The notes beneath the pieces were generated by a model that was not told the origin of the DNA, made no database searches, and saw only the letters and a list, made by a program, of their open reading frames with translations. This document shows, piece by piece, positions 17,007-26,069 of a stretch of DNA of 64,000 nucleotides. Position numbers and translations under genes: made by a program. Origin of the DNA: Blautia sp. (GTDB taxonomy: Bacteria > Bacillota > Clostridia > Lachnospirales > Lachnospiraceae); assembly GCA_029257775.1 (NCBI GenBank), contig JARIAQ010000032.1:1-64000 (forward strand), in the 5' to 3' direction. Positions within the stretch are counted from its first letter, which is position 1, and every line of letters starts with the position of its first letter.

Positions 17007-18009
17007 AAAATATTTTTCTCATATCATACCAGCAAGCTCCCCCATGTGTGGAGTCTGCCACGCCAAAATTCTCAAATCCATGACTTCCGTAAAACTTCAG
17101 CAAATGTTCTTTACAAGTTAAGATCACACCTTTTTTTCCTCTTTCTTTTGCTATATCGGAAAGATAATCCAAAAGCTTTCCGGCAATTCCCTGATTTCTA
17201 TATGTTTCTCTTACATCCAATCCGAATACCGTCTGATAATCTCCATCAGGCTTATGCAATGCAGCATTATGGTAAAGTTCATCCGGCAAAAAAGGCTTAT
17301 CTGTCACCGCTCCATTAATAAAACCGACAATTTCCCCCTGCACTTCTGCCACAAAAAAGCATTCTAAAAATGTATTCATGCGTTTTTGGATTTCTTCTGC
17401 TGACGCTGCCTCTGCCTTAGGAAAACACTCTGCTTCTATCTGTGCCAATACAGGTGAATCTTCTAACTTTGCATTTCTGATGTTTATTTCTAATTCCTTC
17501 TTCTCTTCTTCATAAATACCCATTTTTTTAAATGCTTCCTCTATTAATTCCAAAATCTCTTCACTATCTGCGCTAATAGTATGACAATGATGTCCTGATG
17601 TAATATTCGTAAGAGGTCTAGATTTTCCAGTTCGAATATCCTCTATAAACTGTTTTACTTGTCTTCTAGAGCGAATTTGTAAAGAAGCTCTAAGCTCACC
17701 ATAAACCTGATGTTGTACAAAAACATCCATAACTGTTCCACCACAATCCACCACTGCATTTAACTCATCTTCAATTTTCTCATCTGTATGACATACCTCA
17801 AAAACTCGAATAAATTTTCTTGTACCTTGACAAATATATCCTCTGTTGGTAGAGAGAATTTCACAATCCGCTGCACGTAACAATGCAATATCCTGTACAA
17901 TCACCTGTCTACTTACATGAAATATTTCTGCCAGTTTTGTTCCTGATACCGGTTTTTCACTTTCTGAAATATACTTTAAAATTTCTTTTCTTCGTGTTTC
18001 TCCAACCAT
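17005..18009 (-). CDS. NiaR-type niacin regulator fused to a GNAT acetyltransferase
   Basis: The 334-residue chain has three parts. Residues 1-62 are a winged HTH. Residues 70-165 are a 3H domain with His74, His100 and the HHCH cluster (140-143), the layout of the NiaR/YrxA nicotinate-sensing repressor. Residues 176-334 are a GNAT domain of the arylalkylamine-acetyltransferase-like type, with the acetyl-CoA loop around RNQGIAGKLL (271-280). Normal NiaR is about 175 residues, so the GNAT half is an addition. It lies 27 bases after nadC and should be in the nad operon, giving an autoregulatory loop. The acetyl acceptor is unknown. Confidence 0.83.
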   Translation of the reverse strand: MVGETRRKEILKYISESEKPVSGTKLAEIFHVSRQVIVQDIALLRAADCEILSTNRGYICQGTRKFIRVFEVCHTDEKIEDELNAVVDCGGTVMDVFVQHQVYGELRASLQIRSRRQVKQFIEDIRTGKSRPLTNITSGHHCHTISADSEEILELIEEAFKKMGIYEEEKKELEINIRNAKLEDSPVLAQIEAECFPKAEAASAEEIQKRMNTFLECFFVAEVQGEIVGFINGAVTDKPFLPDELYHNAALHKPDGDYQTVFGLDVRETYRNQGIAGKLLDYLSDIAKERGKKGVILTCKEHLLKFYGSHGFENFGVADSTHGGACWYDMRKIF

Positions 18010-18036
18010 TCTGAAAAATTCCCTTCTTTATCCTTT

Positions 18037-18888
18037 TCACACCTCATGAAGATTTTTTAAGGACAGATCTAAAATCGGAGAAGAATGCGTCAAAGCTCCG
18101 CTGGAAATATAGTCTACACCAATTTCAACTAAATGCTGAATATTTTCTCTTGTAACATTACCAGAACACTCTGTTTCTGCCTTTCCACCAATCATTGCTA
18201 CCGCTTCTTTCATAATTTCTGGTGTCATGTTATCCAGCATAATAATATCTGCACCTGCTTCAACTGCTTCTTTTACCATTTCTAAATTTTCTGTTTCAAT
18301 CTCTATTTTACGTACAAAAGGTGCATATTCCTTTGCCATTTCCACTGCTTTTTTCACACTTCCCGCTGCTCCGATATGATTATCTTTCAATAAAATTCCA
18401 TCAGAAAGATTATATCTGTGATTATAACCACCACCTACTTTTACTGCATATTTTTCAAAAATACGCATATTTGGTGTTGTCTTTCTTGTATCTAAAAGTT
18501 TGATTTTTGTTCCTTTTAAAAGTTCTGCAATCTGGTGTGTATAAGTTGCAATTCCACTCATTCTTTGCAAATAATTCAGTGCAGTACGTTCTCCAGAAAG
18601 CAATACACGAATATCTCCACGTATCACTCCCAGAAGCTGTTTATTTTTTACCTCATCACCATCTTCTGCGTAAAATACTACTTCTGTTGTATCATCTAAA
18701 AGCTGAAAAACACGCTCAAATACTCCCAGTCCGGCAATAATTCCATCCTGTTTGCAAATCAGCTGTACCTCTCCTTGCTTTCTGCTTCGCATAACCGCAT
18801 TTGTTGTAACATCTTCGCTACTAATATCTTCCTGCAACGCCATTTTTATCAAATTATCTGCATTTAATTTCATTGTAATATCATTCAT
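18037..18888 (-). CDS. nadC: Nicotinate-nucleotide pyrophosphorylase (quinolinate phosphoribosyltransferase)
   Basis: The 283-residue enzyme converts quinolinate and PRPP to nicotinate mononucleotide. Family landmarks are LNYLQRMSGIAT, the DTRKTTPNMR active-site strand, GGGYNHRYNLSDGILLKDNH and DIIMLDNM. Its ATG overlaps the nadB stop (ATGA). It is the third gene of nadABC. Confidence 0.95.
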   Translation of the reverse strand: MNDITMKLNADNLIKMALQEDISSEDVTTNAVMRSRKQGEVQLICKQDGIIAGLGVFERVFQLLDDTTEVVFYAEDGDEVKNKQLLGVIRGDIRVLLSGERTALNYLQRMSGIATYTHQIAELLKGTKIKLLDTRKTTPNMRIFEKYAVKVGGGYNHRYNLSDGILLKDNHIGAAGSVKKAVEMAKEYAPFVRKIEIETENLEMVKEAVEAGADIIMLDNMTPEIMKEAVAMIGGKAETECSGNVTRENIQHLVEIGVDYISSGALTHSSPILDLSLKNLHEV

Positions 18889-20192
18889 TTTGCCTGTTTC
18901 TCTCTTTCAATTTCTTTTAGAATTTCATTCTTATACACTTCTGCCAGACATTCTTTCTGACTCACAATACATTTTTCTGCCTTTTGATACAGTTTATCAA
19001 AATTTGCATCATTTGTCTTGTATTTTCCTTTATTTTTTTCTATATTTTTTGCTGCACGTTCTGCAAAAACCAAACTTTCCAATAAAGAATTACTTGCCAG
19101 ACGATTAGCTCCATGTACACCATTACAACTGGTTTCTCCTACTGCATACAATTGTTCCATTGTTGTTTTACTATCTCCGTCTACATGAATTCCACCCATA
19201 AAATAATGCTGAGCTGGAACTACCGGAATCCACTCTTTTGTTACATCATATCCCTCCTCTAAACATCTTTCATAGATATGAGGAAAATGATTTAATATTA
19301 CTTTTTCACCTAAAACAGTCATATCTAACCATACATAAGGTTTCTCGTCCAACTCCATCTGCTTATAAATTTCTTTTGTCATAAGATCTCTTGGTAAAAC
19401 CTCATTTGCAAAACGCTTACCTTGGGCATTGTATAATTTTGCGCCCTCTCCTCGTACAGATTCAGAAATTAAAAAACGTCTTCCGGGTTTTAAAGAATAC
19501 AAAGTTGTAGGATGGATTTGAATATAATCTATATTTTCCAATTCTACTTTATGACGCATAGCAATTGCTACAGCATCTCCAGTCAAATGAGGATAATTTG
19601 TAGAATGTTGATATAAACCACCAATACCTCCACTGGCTAAAATCGTATGTTCTGCCTGGATTCCCACATATGTTCCATTCTCTTTTTCTGCCAAAATCCC
19701 AAGACAAGTATTATCCTGTTCAAGTAAATCCAACATTGTTGTATGATCCATAATTTTTACATTCGGAAGTTTCCTCACTGCCATTAAAAGTTTACTGGTA
19801 ATTTCTTCGCCAGTAATATCTTCATGAAATAAAATTCGAGCCTTAGAATGACAACCTTCTCTGGTATAATCCAATTCTCCCTCATGTTTTGCAAAATCAA
19901 CGCCATAAGAAATAAGTTCATTTATAACATCTCTCGAAGAGCGTATCATAATATCTACAGACTCTTTTCGATTCTCATAGTGTCCTGCTTTTAAAGTATC
20001 TTCCATAAAGCTTTCATAGTCATTTTCATCTCTTAAAACACAAATTCCCCCTTGTGCCAAATATGAATCACTATTCTGAACTTCATCCTTGGTAATTAAA
20101 ATCACCTGCAAATCTGAAGGAATATGAAGAGCTGCAAAAAGTCCACTAGCCCCTGTTCCCACAATCAACACATCTGTTTTTATCTTATTCAT
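18885..20192 (-). CDS. nadB: L-aspartate oxidase
   Basis: This 435-residue FAD enzyme oxidises aspartate to iminoaspartate for quinolinate synthesis. It has the N-terminal FAD loop VGTGASGLFAAL and the later GVHGANRLASNSLLESLVF stretch typical of NadB. It is shorter than the 500-540 residue proteobacterial form because the C-terminal helical domain is cut down, as is usual in Clostridia. It follows nadA by 11 bases. Confidence 0.93.
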   Translation of the reverse strand: MNKIKTDVLIVGTGASGLFAALHIPSDLQVILITKDEVQNSDSYLAQGGICVLRDENDYESFMEDTLKAGHYENRKESVDIMIRSSRDVINELISYGVDFAKHEGELDYTREGCHSKARILFHEDITGEEITSKLLMAVRKLPNVKIMDHTTMLDLLEQDNTCLGILAEKENGTYVGIQAEHTILASGGIGGLYQHSTNYPHLTGDAVAIAMRHKVELENIDYIQIHPTTLYSLKPGRRFLISESVRGEGAKLYNAQGKRFANEVLPRDLMTKEIYKQMELDEKPYVWLDMTVLGEKVILNHFPHIYERCLEEGYDVTKEWIPVVPAQHYFMGGIHVDGDSKTTMEQLYAVGETSCNGVHGANRLASNSLLESLVFAERAAKNIEKNKGKYKTNDANFDKLYQKAEKCIVSQKECLAEVYKNEILKEIEREKQAK

Positions 20193-20203
20193 GAGACTTC
20201 CTC

Positions 20204-21112
20204 CTACTTTGCTAATTCCAGCATTTTATCCAATGCTTTCTGAGCTCTTTCTCTTGTTTCTTCTGTAATTTCTACTGCATATTTTTCTTCTTTCAAACAG
20301 TCACATACCTTCTCAAGAGTTACTTTTTTCATATCTATACAACATTGTCCTTGCATAACAGAATAAAAGTTCTTATTTGGACATTGTTTTACTAATTCCA
20401 CGAAAACTCCGTCTTCTGTACCAATTAAAAACTCCCTTTTAGATGACTGTTTTGCATAATTAATAATATCGGAAGTGCTTCCTACAAAATCCGCCTCGGC
20501 CAAAATTTTTTCTGTACATTCTGGATGCGCCAAAAATTCTGCGTGTGGATATTTTTCTTTTGCCCGTTTTACTGTTTCCACTGTAATCTGCTTATGTACT
20601 GGACAATATCCATCATTAAAAAGAATATTTTTCTCGGGTACTTGTTTTGCTACATAGCTTCCTAAATTTTTATCAGGAATAAAGAAGATATTTTTATTAG
20701 GCAATGCTTTTACAATTTTTACTGCGTTAGATGAAGTAACACATACATCAGAAACTGTTTTTAAAGCTGCTGTTGAATTGATATAACATACCACTGCCAA
20801 ATCTTCATATTTCTCCCTCATTTCTTGGACCTTTTTTACTGATGCCATATGTGCCATGGCACAATCTGCTTCCGCATCTGGCAACAACACCTTCTTATTT
20901 GGATTTAGAATTTTTGCACTCTCTCCCATAAAAGAAACACCTGCAAAAACAATAATCTCCGCCTCTGTCTCCCTTGCTTTTTTACTTAGATAATAAGAGT
21001 CACCTACAAAATCTGCAATCTCTTGAACTTCCTTTGGAACATAATAATGAGCTAAAATCACTGCATTTTTTTCTTTTTTAAGCTGTTCAATTTCCTCTTT
21101 CATAGCTTTCAT
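20204..21112 (-). CDS. nadA: Quinolinate synthase A
   Basis: The 302-residue 4Fe-4S enzyme condenses iminoaspartate with dihydroxyacetone phosphate. Likely cluster cysteines are in CYINS, GYCPVH and GQCCIDM. AHYYVPKEVQ near the N-terminus is a family mark. I chose the ATG at 21112 because AGGAGG lies 9 bases upstream; the ORF extends 15 codons further into the leader. Its promoter carries a dyad over the -35 box. Confidence 0.93.
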   Translation of the reverse strand: MKAMKEEIEQLKKEKNAVILAHYYVPKEVQEIADFVGDSYYLSKKARETEAEIIVFAGVSFMGESAKILNPNKKVLLPDAEADCAMAHMASVKKVQEMREKYEDLAVVCYINSTAALKTVSDVCVTSSNAVKIVKALPNKNIFFIPDKNLGSYVAKQVPEKNILFNDGYCPVHKQITVETVKRAKEKYPHAEFLAHPECTEKILAEADFVGSTSDIINYAKQSSKREFLIGTEDGVFVELVKQCPNKNFYSVMQGQCCIDMKKVTLEKVCDCLKEEKYAVEITEETRERAQKALDKMLELAK

Positions 21113-21145
21113 TTTCTTTCTCCTCCTGCCACGCATTTGACAGCT

Positions 21146-21183
21146 ATTATACACCATGTTTTTACAAGTGACAAGACAGTTGT
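21146..21183 (-). promoter_or_regulatory. nadA promoter with overlapping dyad, likely NiaR operator
   Basis: TTGTCA (21174-21169) and TATAAT (21151-21146) are spaced 17 bases. An imperfect 20-base dyad, ACAACTGTCTTGTCACTTGT (21183-21164), covers the -35 box. A niacin-bound NiaR would block RNA polymerase there. The operon encodes a NiaR-type protein at its end. Confidence 0.6.
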
Positions 21184-21211
21184 TGCTTTTTTATATTTAC
21201 AATAATTAAAA

Positions 21212-21268
21212 TAAAAAAGTGAGATACCACAAAAACATATTTCTATGCTTGTGATATCCCACTTTTTA
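21212..21268 (-). terminator. Terminator downstream of the nrdJ cluster
   Basis: AAAAAGTGGGATATCACAA and a near-complementary TTGTGGTATCTCACTTTTTT form a stem of about 18 bp with a T-run on the minus strand. Confidence 0.7.
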
Positions 21269-21300
21269 CCAAACCTCTCTTTTGGGATTTTTTAATACTT

Positions 21301-21537
21301 TTAATTCCATGTCTTAACAATATCTAAGATTTCTTGCTCATAATCTCCAAATAAATCTTCATGACGTCCCATGTTTTTTACATTGGTTTCTGCCCCCCAC
21401 ATATTATCAAAAAATTCCCATACATGGTACGATACTCCTCGATATTCAAAATCAATACTTCCACAACCCTCTTCCTCCGAATAAGTAAATGGAAATCCTT
21501 TTTCTTTTAGCAAATTTTGTAGCTTTTCTAATCTCAT
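21301..21537 (-). CDS. Small conserved-looking protein of unknown function
   Basis: The protein has 78 residues, is acidic and appears soluble. It contains a GCGSIDFEYRGVSYHVWEF core and a WGAETN segment. GGAAGAGAG precedes the ATG. It lies 21 bases after the LURP-one-type gene in the same operon. I do not recognise a characterised family. The ordered sequence and good ribosome site argue for a real gene. Confidence 0.6.
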   Translation of the reverse strand: MRLEKLQNLLKEKGFPFTYSEEEGCGSIDFEYRGVSYHVWEFFDNMWGAETNVKNMGRHEDLFGDYEQEILDIVKTWN

Positions 21538-21558
21538 TTTTCTCTCTTCCTTTTCTTG

Positions 21559-22029
21559 CTACTGTCTGGAACATTTTTCTGCATCAATAGCTAAAACAAG
21601 CATCAGTACATATAAAGCATCTTCTGGTTTTCCAATTTCCATGACATAAGTATCGGCCAAATGAAACACTTCTTTATTTACCATGGCAACTACTCTACCG
21701 GCCTGATCTTGTATTTCATAATCCCATTCCAATACATTTCCCTGAATATTCCATCCATTAAAATCAATAACAAATTGCGGTCTAAAAAAAGTGAATTCTT
21801 TGCAAACACATCCTAAATAATTTTCTCCTACATAAAGTTCAAACTTCGGTAAAAATGTAAATACTTTTTCTTTTACTGTACCAATATTTTTTCCATACTG
21901 ATCCATAATTTTCAGACAGTGTCCCCATGCAAGTTCGCCTTTTACTGTATAAACTTTTTCTCCCTGTTCATTATAAATATCATAGCTATCCAACCATGAA
22001 AAAATCCTTTGTTTAAACAAAAGCTTCAT
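21559..22029 (-). CDS. LURP-one-related (tubby-fold) protein
   Basis: The 156-residue protein matches the LURP-one/YxjI beta-barrel pattern of short strands with repeated G-x-V turns (GEKVYTVKGEL, GKNIGTVKEKVF, GRVVAMVNKEV). I chose the ATG at 22029 with GAGG upstream; a TTG two codons earlier is closer to that site. The function of bacterial members is unknown. It lies between nrdJ and the 78-residue gene. Confidence 0.7.
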   Translation of the reverse strand: MKLLFKQRIFSWLDSYDIYNEQGEKVYTVKGELAWGHCLKIMDQYGKNIGTVKEKVFTFLPKFELYVGENYLGCVCKEFTFFRPQFVIDFNGWNIQGNVLEWDYEIQDQAGRVVAMVNKEVFHLADTYVMEIGKPEDALYVLMLVLAIDAEKCSRQ

Positions 22030-22047
22030 ACGCAATTCCTCTACTTA

Positions 22048-24315
22048 TCAATGACATTTACTCCATCCACAACTTTTACAAATATTACATCCTTCTTCAA
22101 AAACCAGTGGTTCTCCACATTCCGGACAATATATCTTATCAACTTCTTCTCTTACCGGAACTGCTTTTGGTTTTGGTATTTTTTTTAATTTCTCTTCTTT
22201 CTCTTCTTTTTTACTTAATTCCTCTTGCATTTCTTTATACATATCCATCAAGGCATTTCCAACTGCCATTGGACAGCATGCCCCCTTACTTGTATCTTTT
22301 CTGGTTACTCTACGAGCAGTATAAGAAGGGCAAGAACCACTGGAATTCAACTGATCTACAATAGTTTCAATGTCAATACCACCTCTTGCACTAATCGAAA
22401 TCATTCTTGAAAGACCTACCATAAAATTATTACATCCTCCAGTAGAACCCTTACTTAAATATGTTTCCAGAAGTGCTCCTGTATGAGGATCGAAAAGCGC
22501 AATACAATGGAGGCTTCCACAACCGGTAATCAACTTTCTTTTCTTTCCTACTACATCATCTGTAACAAGAATAATTTCTCCTCGTTTCAGTCCTTCCCCT
22601 GCTGTAATTTTTTTTGTCTCTTTTGTATTTAAAATTCCTACACGTTTACATCCATCTCTAAAAATAGTAATTCCTTTTAGCCCTTGCTCAAAAGCATACA
22701 AATAAAGATTTTCCGTTTCTTCCACAGTAAAACCAGAAGGTACATTTACCGTAGAGCTAATGGATGCATCAATGTGTTGTTGCCAAATAGACTGCATATC
22801 TATTCTCTGGTGATAATCTAAAGTCATAGCTGTTACAAAATAATCTGGCAACAACCTGTCCTCTGAAATTTTATGTTCTTCCATAAAGTCTTTAACAATC
22901 TTTGTATACACTTTATAATATACATCTTCTCCATGTAAGGATTCTGTTTTCCTCTCATAATAATTGGCATAAATAGGCTCAATTCCGCCTGAAATGCCCA
23001 ACATGGTAGATAATGTACCTGTAGGTGCAATTGTCAAAAGCTGAGAATTACGAAGTCCATATTTTCGCACAAGTTCTTTTGTTCCCTCTGTTGTATTTCC
23101 TTGAAAATATGGTGTTTCCATAATTTCTTCCACTTTACATTTTGGAAATGCCCCCAGTTCTTTTGCAAGTTTTGCAGACGCCGCTATAGCAGTATCTGCC
23201 ATCACAAACCCAATTCTATCACACATGGAAATTGCATCTGCTTCTCCGTAAGTAAGTCCCAATTTAATTAGTGCATCTGCAAGTCCCATAATTCCTAATC
23301 CTATCTGCCGCCACTGACTGACACTTTCCCTCTGCTCTGGAAGCGGATGTAAAGGTAAACCTTCTTCTAAAACCTCATTTAACGCCCTAACCGATGCCTG
23401 AACACAATGTTTAAATTCTTCAAAATCAAAATAAGCATCTTTTGTAAAAGGATTTTCTACAAAAGCAGAAAGATTCATACTTCCAAGTAAGCAGCTTCCT
23501 CCTGCTGGTAATGGTTCTTCTGCACAAGGATTCACACCAGCATAAGAAAATTCTTTTGTATTGCTTAGTAGATTCCATCCAGTAATTCGATCCCAAAAAA
23601 GAGCTCCCGGCTCTGCATAATCCCAGTTTGTTTCTATAATTCTATGAAATAACTCTCTAGCATTTACCATTCGCTCAATCACTTGTCCTGTAACTTCTCT
23701 CGTATAATGCAAACAGTATTCTTTATTTTCCTTTACTGCTTCCATAAAATCTTCATGAATACGCACAGAAATATTGGCTGTATTTACTTTTTCCAAATCT
23801 GTTTTTAATTCAATAAATTCCTCCACATCAGGATGGGAGCAATCGATGGAAATCATTAATGCCCCTCTTCTTCCATTTTGTCCGATTAAAGCAGTTACCA
23901 AAGAATATAATTCCATGAAAGATACCGCTCCACTGGTTTCCTTTGCTGCATTATTAATTTTTGCGCCTCTTGGGCTAAGCTTAGAAATATCTACACCACA
24001 ACCTCCGCCATAACTGTAAGTACGGGCTAGCTTCTTAGCACATTCAAAAATACTTTCTATCTCATCCTCAGGTGGTTCAACCACATAACAATTAGAATAA
24101 GTTACTTTTTTCCCTTGTTTATTTAAACCCCTATTAGATAAAATTCTTCCTCCAAAAAGGAATTTTTTTTCTTTAATGTATTTTGCAATTTCTTCATTTC
24201 CACCGCTGATACGCATAATCCAATTATCAAAATCTTCTTGTTCATTTCGATATTTTTTATTCCAGATATCCGTTCCAAGCTGATTTTCGCTACCCAACCA
24301 TTCTTCAATATTCAT
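22048..24315 (-). CDS. nrdJ: Adenosylcobalamin-dependent ribonucleotide reductase (class II)
   Basis: The 755-residue enzyme reduces ribonucleotides to deoxyribonucleotides with a B12 radical and needs no oxygen. Landmarks are SNCYVVEPPEDEI, YGGGCGVDIS, the active-site NPCAEEP (Asn, radical Cys, Glu), LTIAPTGTLS and a C-terminal zinc ribbon (CPECGEP...CKSCGW). GGAGGG lies before the ATG. Tandem NrdR boxes overlap its promoter. It heads an operon with the LURP-one-type gene. Confidence 0.95.
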   Translation of the reverse strand: MNIEEWLGSENQLGTDIWNKKYRNEQEDFDNWIMRISGGNEEIAKYIKEKKFLFGGRILSNRGLNKQGKKVTYSNCYVVEPPEDEIESIFECAKKLARTYSYGGGCGVDISKLSPRGAKINNAAKETSGAVSFMELYSLVTALIGQNGRRGALMISIDCSHPDVEEFIELKTDLEKVNTANISVRIHEDFMEAVKENKEYCLHYTREVTGQVIERMVNARELFHRIIETNWDYAEPGALFWDRITGWNLLSNTKEFSYAGVNPCAEEPLPAGGSCLLGSMNLSAFVENPFTKDAYFDFEEFKHCVQASVRALNEVLEEGLPLHPLPEQRESVSQWRQIGLGIMGLADALIKLGLTYGEADAISMCDRIGFVMADTAIAASAKLAKELGAFPKCKVEEIMETPYFQGNTTEGTKELVRKYGLRNSQLLTIAPTGTLSTMLGISGGIEPIYANYYERKTESLHGEDVYYKVYTKIVKDFMEEHKISEDRLLPDYFVTAMTLDYHQRIDMQSIWQQHIDASISSTVNVPSGFTVEETENLYLYAFEQGLKGITIFRDGCKRVGILNTKETKKITAGEGLKRGEIILVTDDVVGKKRKLITGCGSLHCIALFDPHTGALLETYLSKGSTGGCNNFMVGLSRMISISARGGIDIETIVDQLNSSGSCPSYTARRVTRKDTSKGACCPMAVGNALMDMYKEMQEELSKKEEKEEKLKKIPKPKAVPVREEVDKIYCPECGEPLVFEEGCNICKSCGWSKCH

Positions 24316-24326
24316 ACTTTAACCCT

Positions 24327-24380
24327 CCACTATATTTAGTTAACATATATGATATTAACACAATATATAGTTGATTTCAA
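24327..24380 (-). promoter_or_regulatory. nrdJ promoter with tandem NrdR boxes
   Basis: Two 16-base boxes read close to ACACWATATATWGTGT: 24358-24373 matches 14 of 16 positions and 24327-24342 matches 12 of 16. Their starts are 31 bases apart, the three-turn spacing typical of NrdR targets. The stronger box lies inside the 17-base spacer of a promoter with TTGAAA (24380-24375) and TAATAT (24357-24352). The second box lies downstream of the likely start point. Confidence 0.75.
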
Positions 24381-24385
24381 GGGTG

Positions 24386-25159
24386 TTAATTTCCACATTC
24401 TATGCTGATTTCATTAAACTTCTCTAAAATATCCTCAATTTTTATTTCTTTTTTCTTTTCTGCTGCGACATCCATGACTGCATTTCCCTGATGTAACATA
24501 AGAAGTCTATCTCCGTATTCCACAGCATAACGAAGATTGTGAGTAACCATAATGGCTGTCAGTTGTTTTTCTCTTACAACCTTTTCTGTTAATTCCATAA
24601 TTAAATCCGCTGTCTTAGGATCTAATGCAGCTGTATGTTCGTCTAAAATCAAAAAATCAATAGGGGTCATAGTACTCATTAAAAGTGCCAGTGCTTGTCT
24701 CTGCCCTCCAGAAAGAGCTCCTACTTTTGTATTAAGCTTATCTTCTAAACCTAACTGCAATTTAGCCAGTTCTTCTTTATAAAAGGCAATTCGTTTCTTA
24801 TCAGTTCCCTTTTTCAAACCAAAAACTTTTCCTTTATTGTCTGCCATTGCCATATTTTCCAAAATCGTCATGGAAGGACAAGTGCCCATAGCTGGATTTT
24901 GATACACGCGGCCAATCTTTTCTAGGCGTTTGTATTCTTTTTGTTTTGTAATATCTTTTCTGTCTACTAAAATCTTACCTTCATCTAATTCAATGCTGCC
25001 ACAGATAATATTTAAAAGAGAGGTTTTTCCTGAACCATTGCTTCCTACAATAGACACAAATTCACCTTTTTCAATTGTTAGATTAAAATCGTCAAACAGA
25101 CACATTTCATGAACAGTTCCAGGATTATAATATTTATGAATATGTTTTAATTCAAGCAT
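24386..25159 (-). CDS. trpZ: Tryptophan-type ABC transporter ATPase (TrpZ-like)
   Basis: This 257-residue ABC ATPase has GSNGSGKTS, signature LSGGQRQAL, Walker B FLILDEHTAALD and switch His in THN. The ATG at 25159 follows GAGGGAAAAG and overlaps the permease stop. The HTAALD after the Walker B is common in the TrpXYZ (DUF534-linked) family. The Trp assignment rests on the T-box upstream of the operon. Confidence 0.8.
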   Translation of the reverse strand: MLELKHIHKYYNPGTVHEMCLFDDFNLTIEKGEFVSIVGSNGSGKTSLLNIICGSIELDEGKILVDRKDITKQKEYKRLEKIGRVYQNPAMGTCPSMTILENMAMADNKGKVFGLKKGTDKKRIAFYKEELAKLQLGLEDKLNTKVGALSGGQRQALALLMSTMTPIDFLILDEHTAALDPKTADLIMELTEKVVREKQLTAIMVTHNLRYAVEYGDRLLMLHQGNAVMDVAAEKKKEIKIEDILEKFNEISIECGN

Positions 25160-26051
25160 GGCTTTTCCCTCTCTTTTCCTTTTTATCAATAACTAAAATT
25201 AGAACTAATACCCCTAAAAGGAATAATGCAGAAATCATCTTCATGGCCTGTGGTGGAAAATATAAAATGGCAATTCCCGTGCAGGCTTTATAAAGAACTG
25301 CTCCTAAAAATACAAAAGTTGTCACTTTAATAAAAGATATTTTTTTCAATATTTTATAAAGGCTAGTGCCTACAATTACACTTGCCAGACCCACTACAAT
25401 GGCACCTGTTCCAGAAGAAATTTCAAATACACCCTGTTGCTGACAAGAAATACAACCACTTAATGCCACTAATCCGTTGGCAATAGATAAACCTAAAATT
25501 TTAACATTTCCTTTGTTTTTTGCAAGAGAAGTCACCAGATTTTCATTGTCACCCACGGCTCTTAATAAATACCCTGATTTCGTTCTTAAATATCCATCAA
25601 GTGCAAATTTACTAATAAGAACAACCAACAAAATAATTGCTAATGAGCTGTATTTCGCAATATTCCCACCAAAAATCCCTTCTAAAAAATGATTTTTAAA
25701 AATAGTTTGTTTAGAAAACAAAGGAACATTGTTTGTTCCTGCTACCATAAGATTTACTGTATACAAAGCTGTCATCATAATAATTCCTGACAACAAATCC
25801 CTTACCTTGCATTTCACATGAATCAGTCCTGTACAAAGACCGGCTGCTGCTCCTGCAAAAAAAGCTATCGGTAATGTAAAATATGGATTTACACCAGATT
25901 TTAAAAGTGCAGCTGTCACAGCCGCTCCCAAAGGAAAACTTCCATCTACAGTCAAATCCGGAAAATCTAAAATTTTATAGGTAATATACACACCTAAAGC
26001 TAAAATACCATAAATCAATCCTTGTTCAACAATGCTAATTGCAAAATCCAT
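25152..26051 (-). CDS. trpY: Tryptophan-type ABC transporter permease (TrpY-like)
   Basis: The 299-residue protein has about eight membrane segments and the branched-chain/sugar-type permease start YGILALGVYITYKILDFPDLTVDGSF, characteristic of the family paired with DUF534 binding proteins. It lies between the binding protein and ATPase genes. Confidence 0.8.
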   Translation of the reverse strand: MDFAISIVEQGLIYGILALGVYITYKILDFPDLTVDGSFPLGAAVTAALLKSGVNPYFTLPIAFFAGAAAGLCTGLIHVKCKVRDLLSGIIMMTALYTVNLMVAGTNNVPLFSKQTIFKNHFLEGIFGGNIAKYSSLAIILLVVLISKFALDGYLRTKSGYLLRAVGDNENLVTSLAKNKGNVKILGLSIANGLVALSGCISCQQQGVFEISSGTGAIVVGLASVIVGTSLYKILKKISFIKVTTFVFLGAVLYKACTGIAILYFPPQAMKMISALFLLGVLVLILVIDKKEKRGKSHA

Positions 26052-26069
26052 TTTTCTTCCTCTCTTTTC

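Noticed and set aside
24316-24385. A cobalamin riboswitch before nrdJ
   Set aside because: The gap is 70 bases and is filled by promoter and NrdR boxes.
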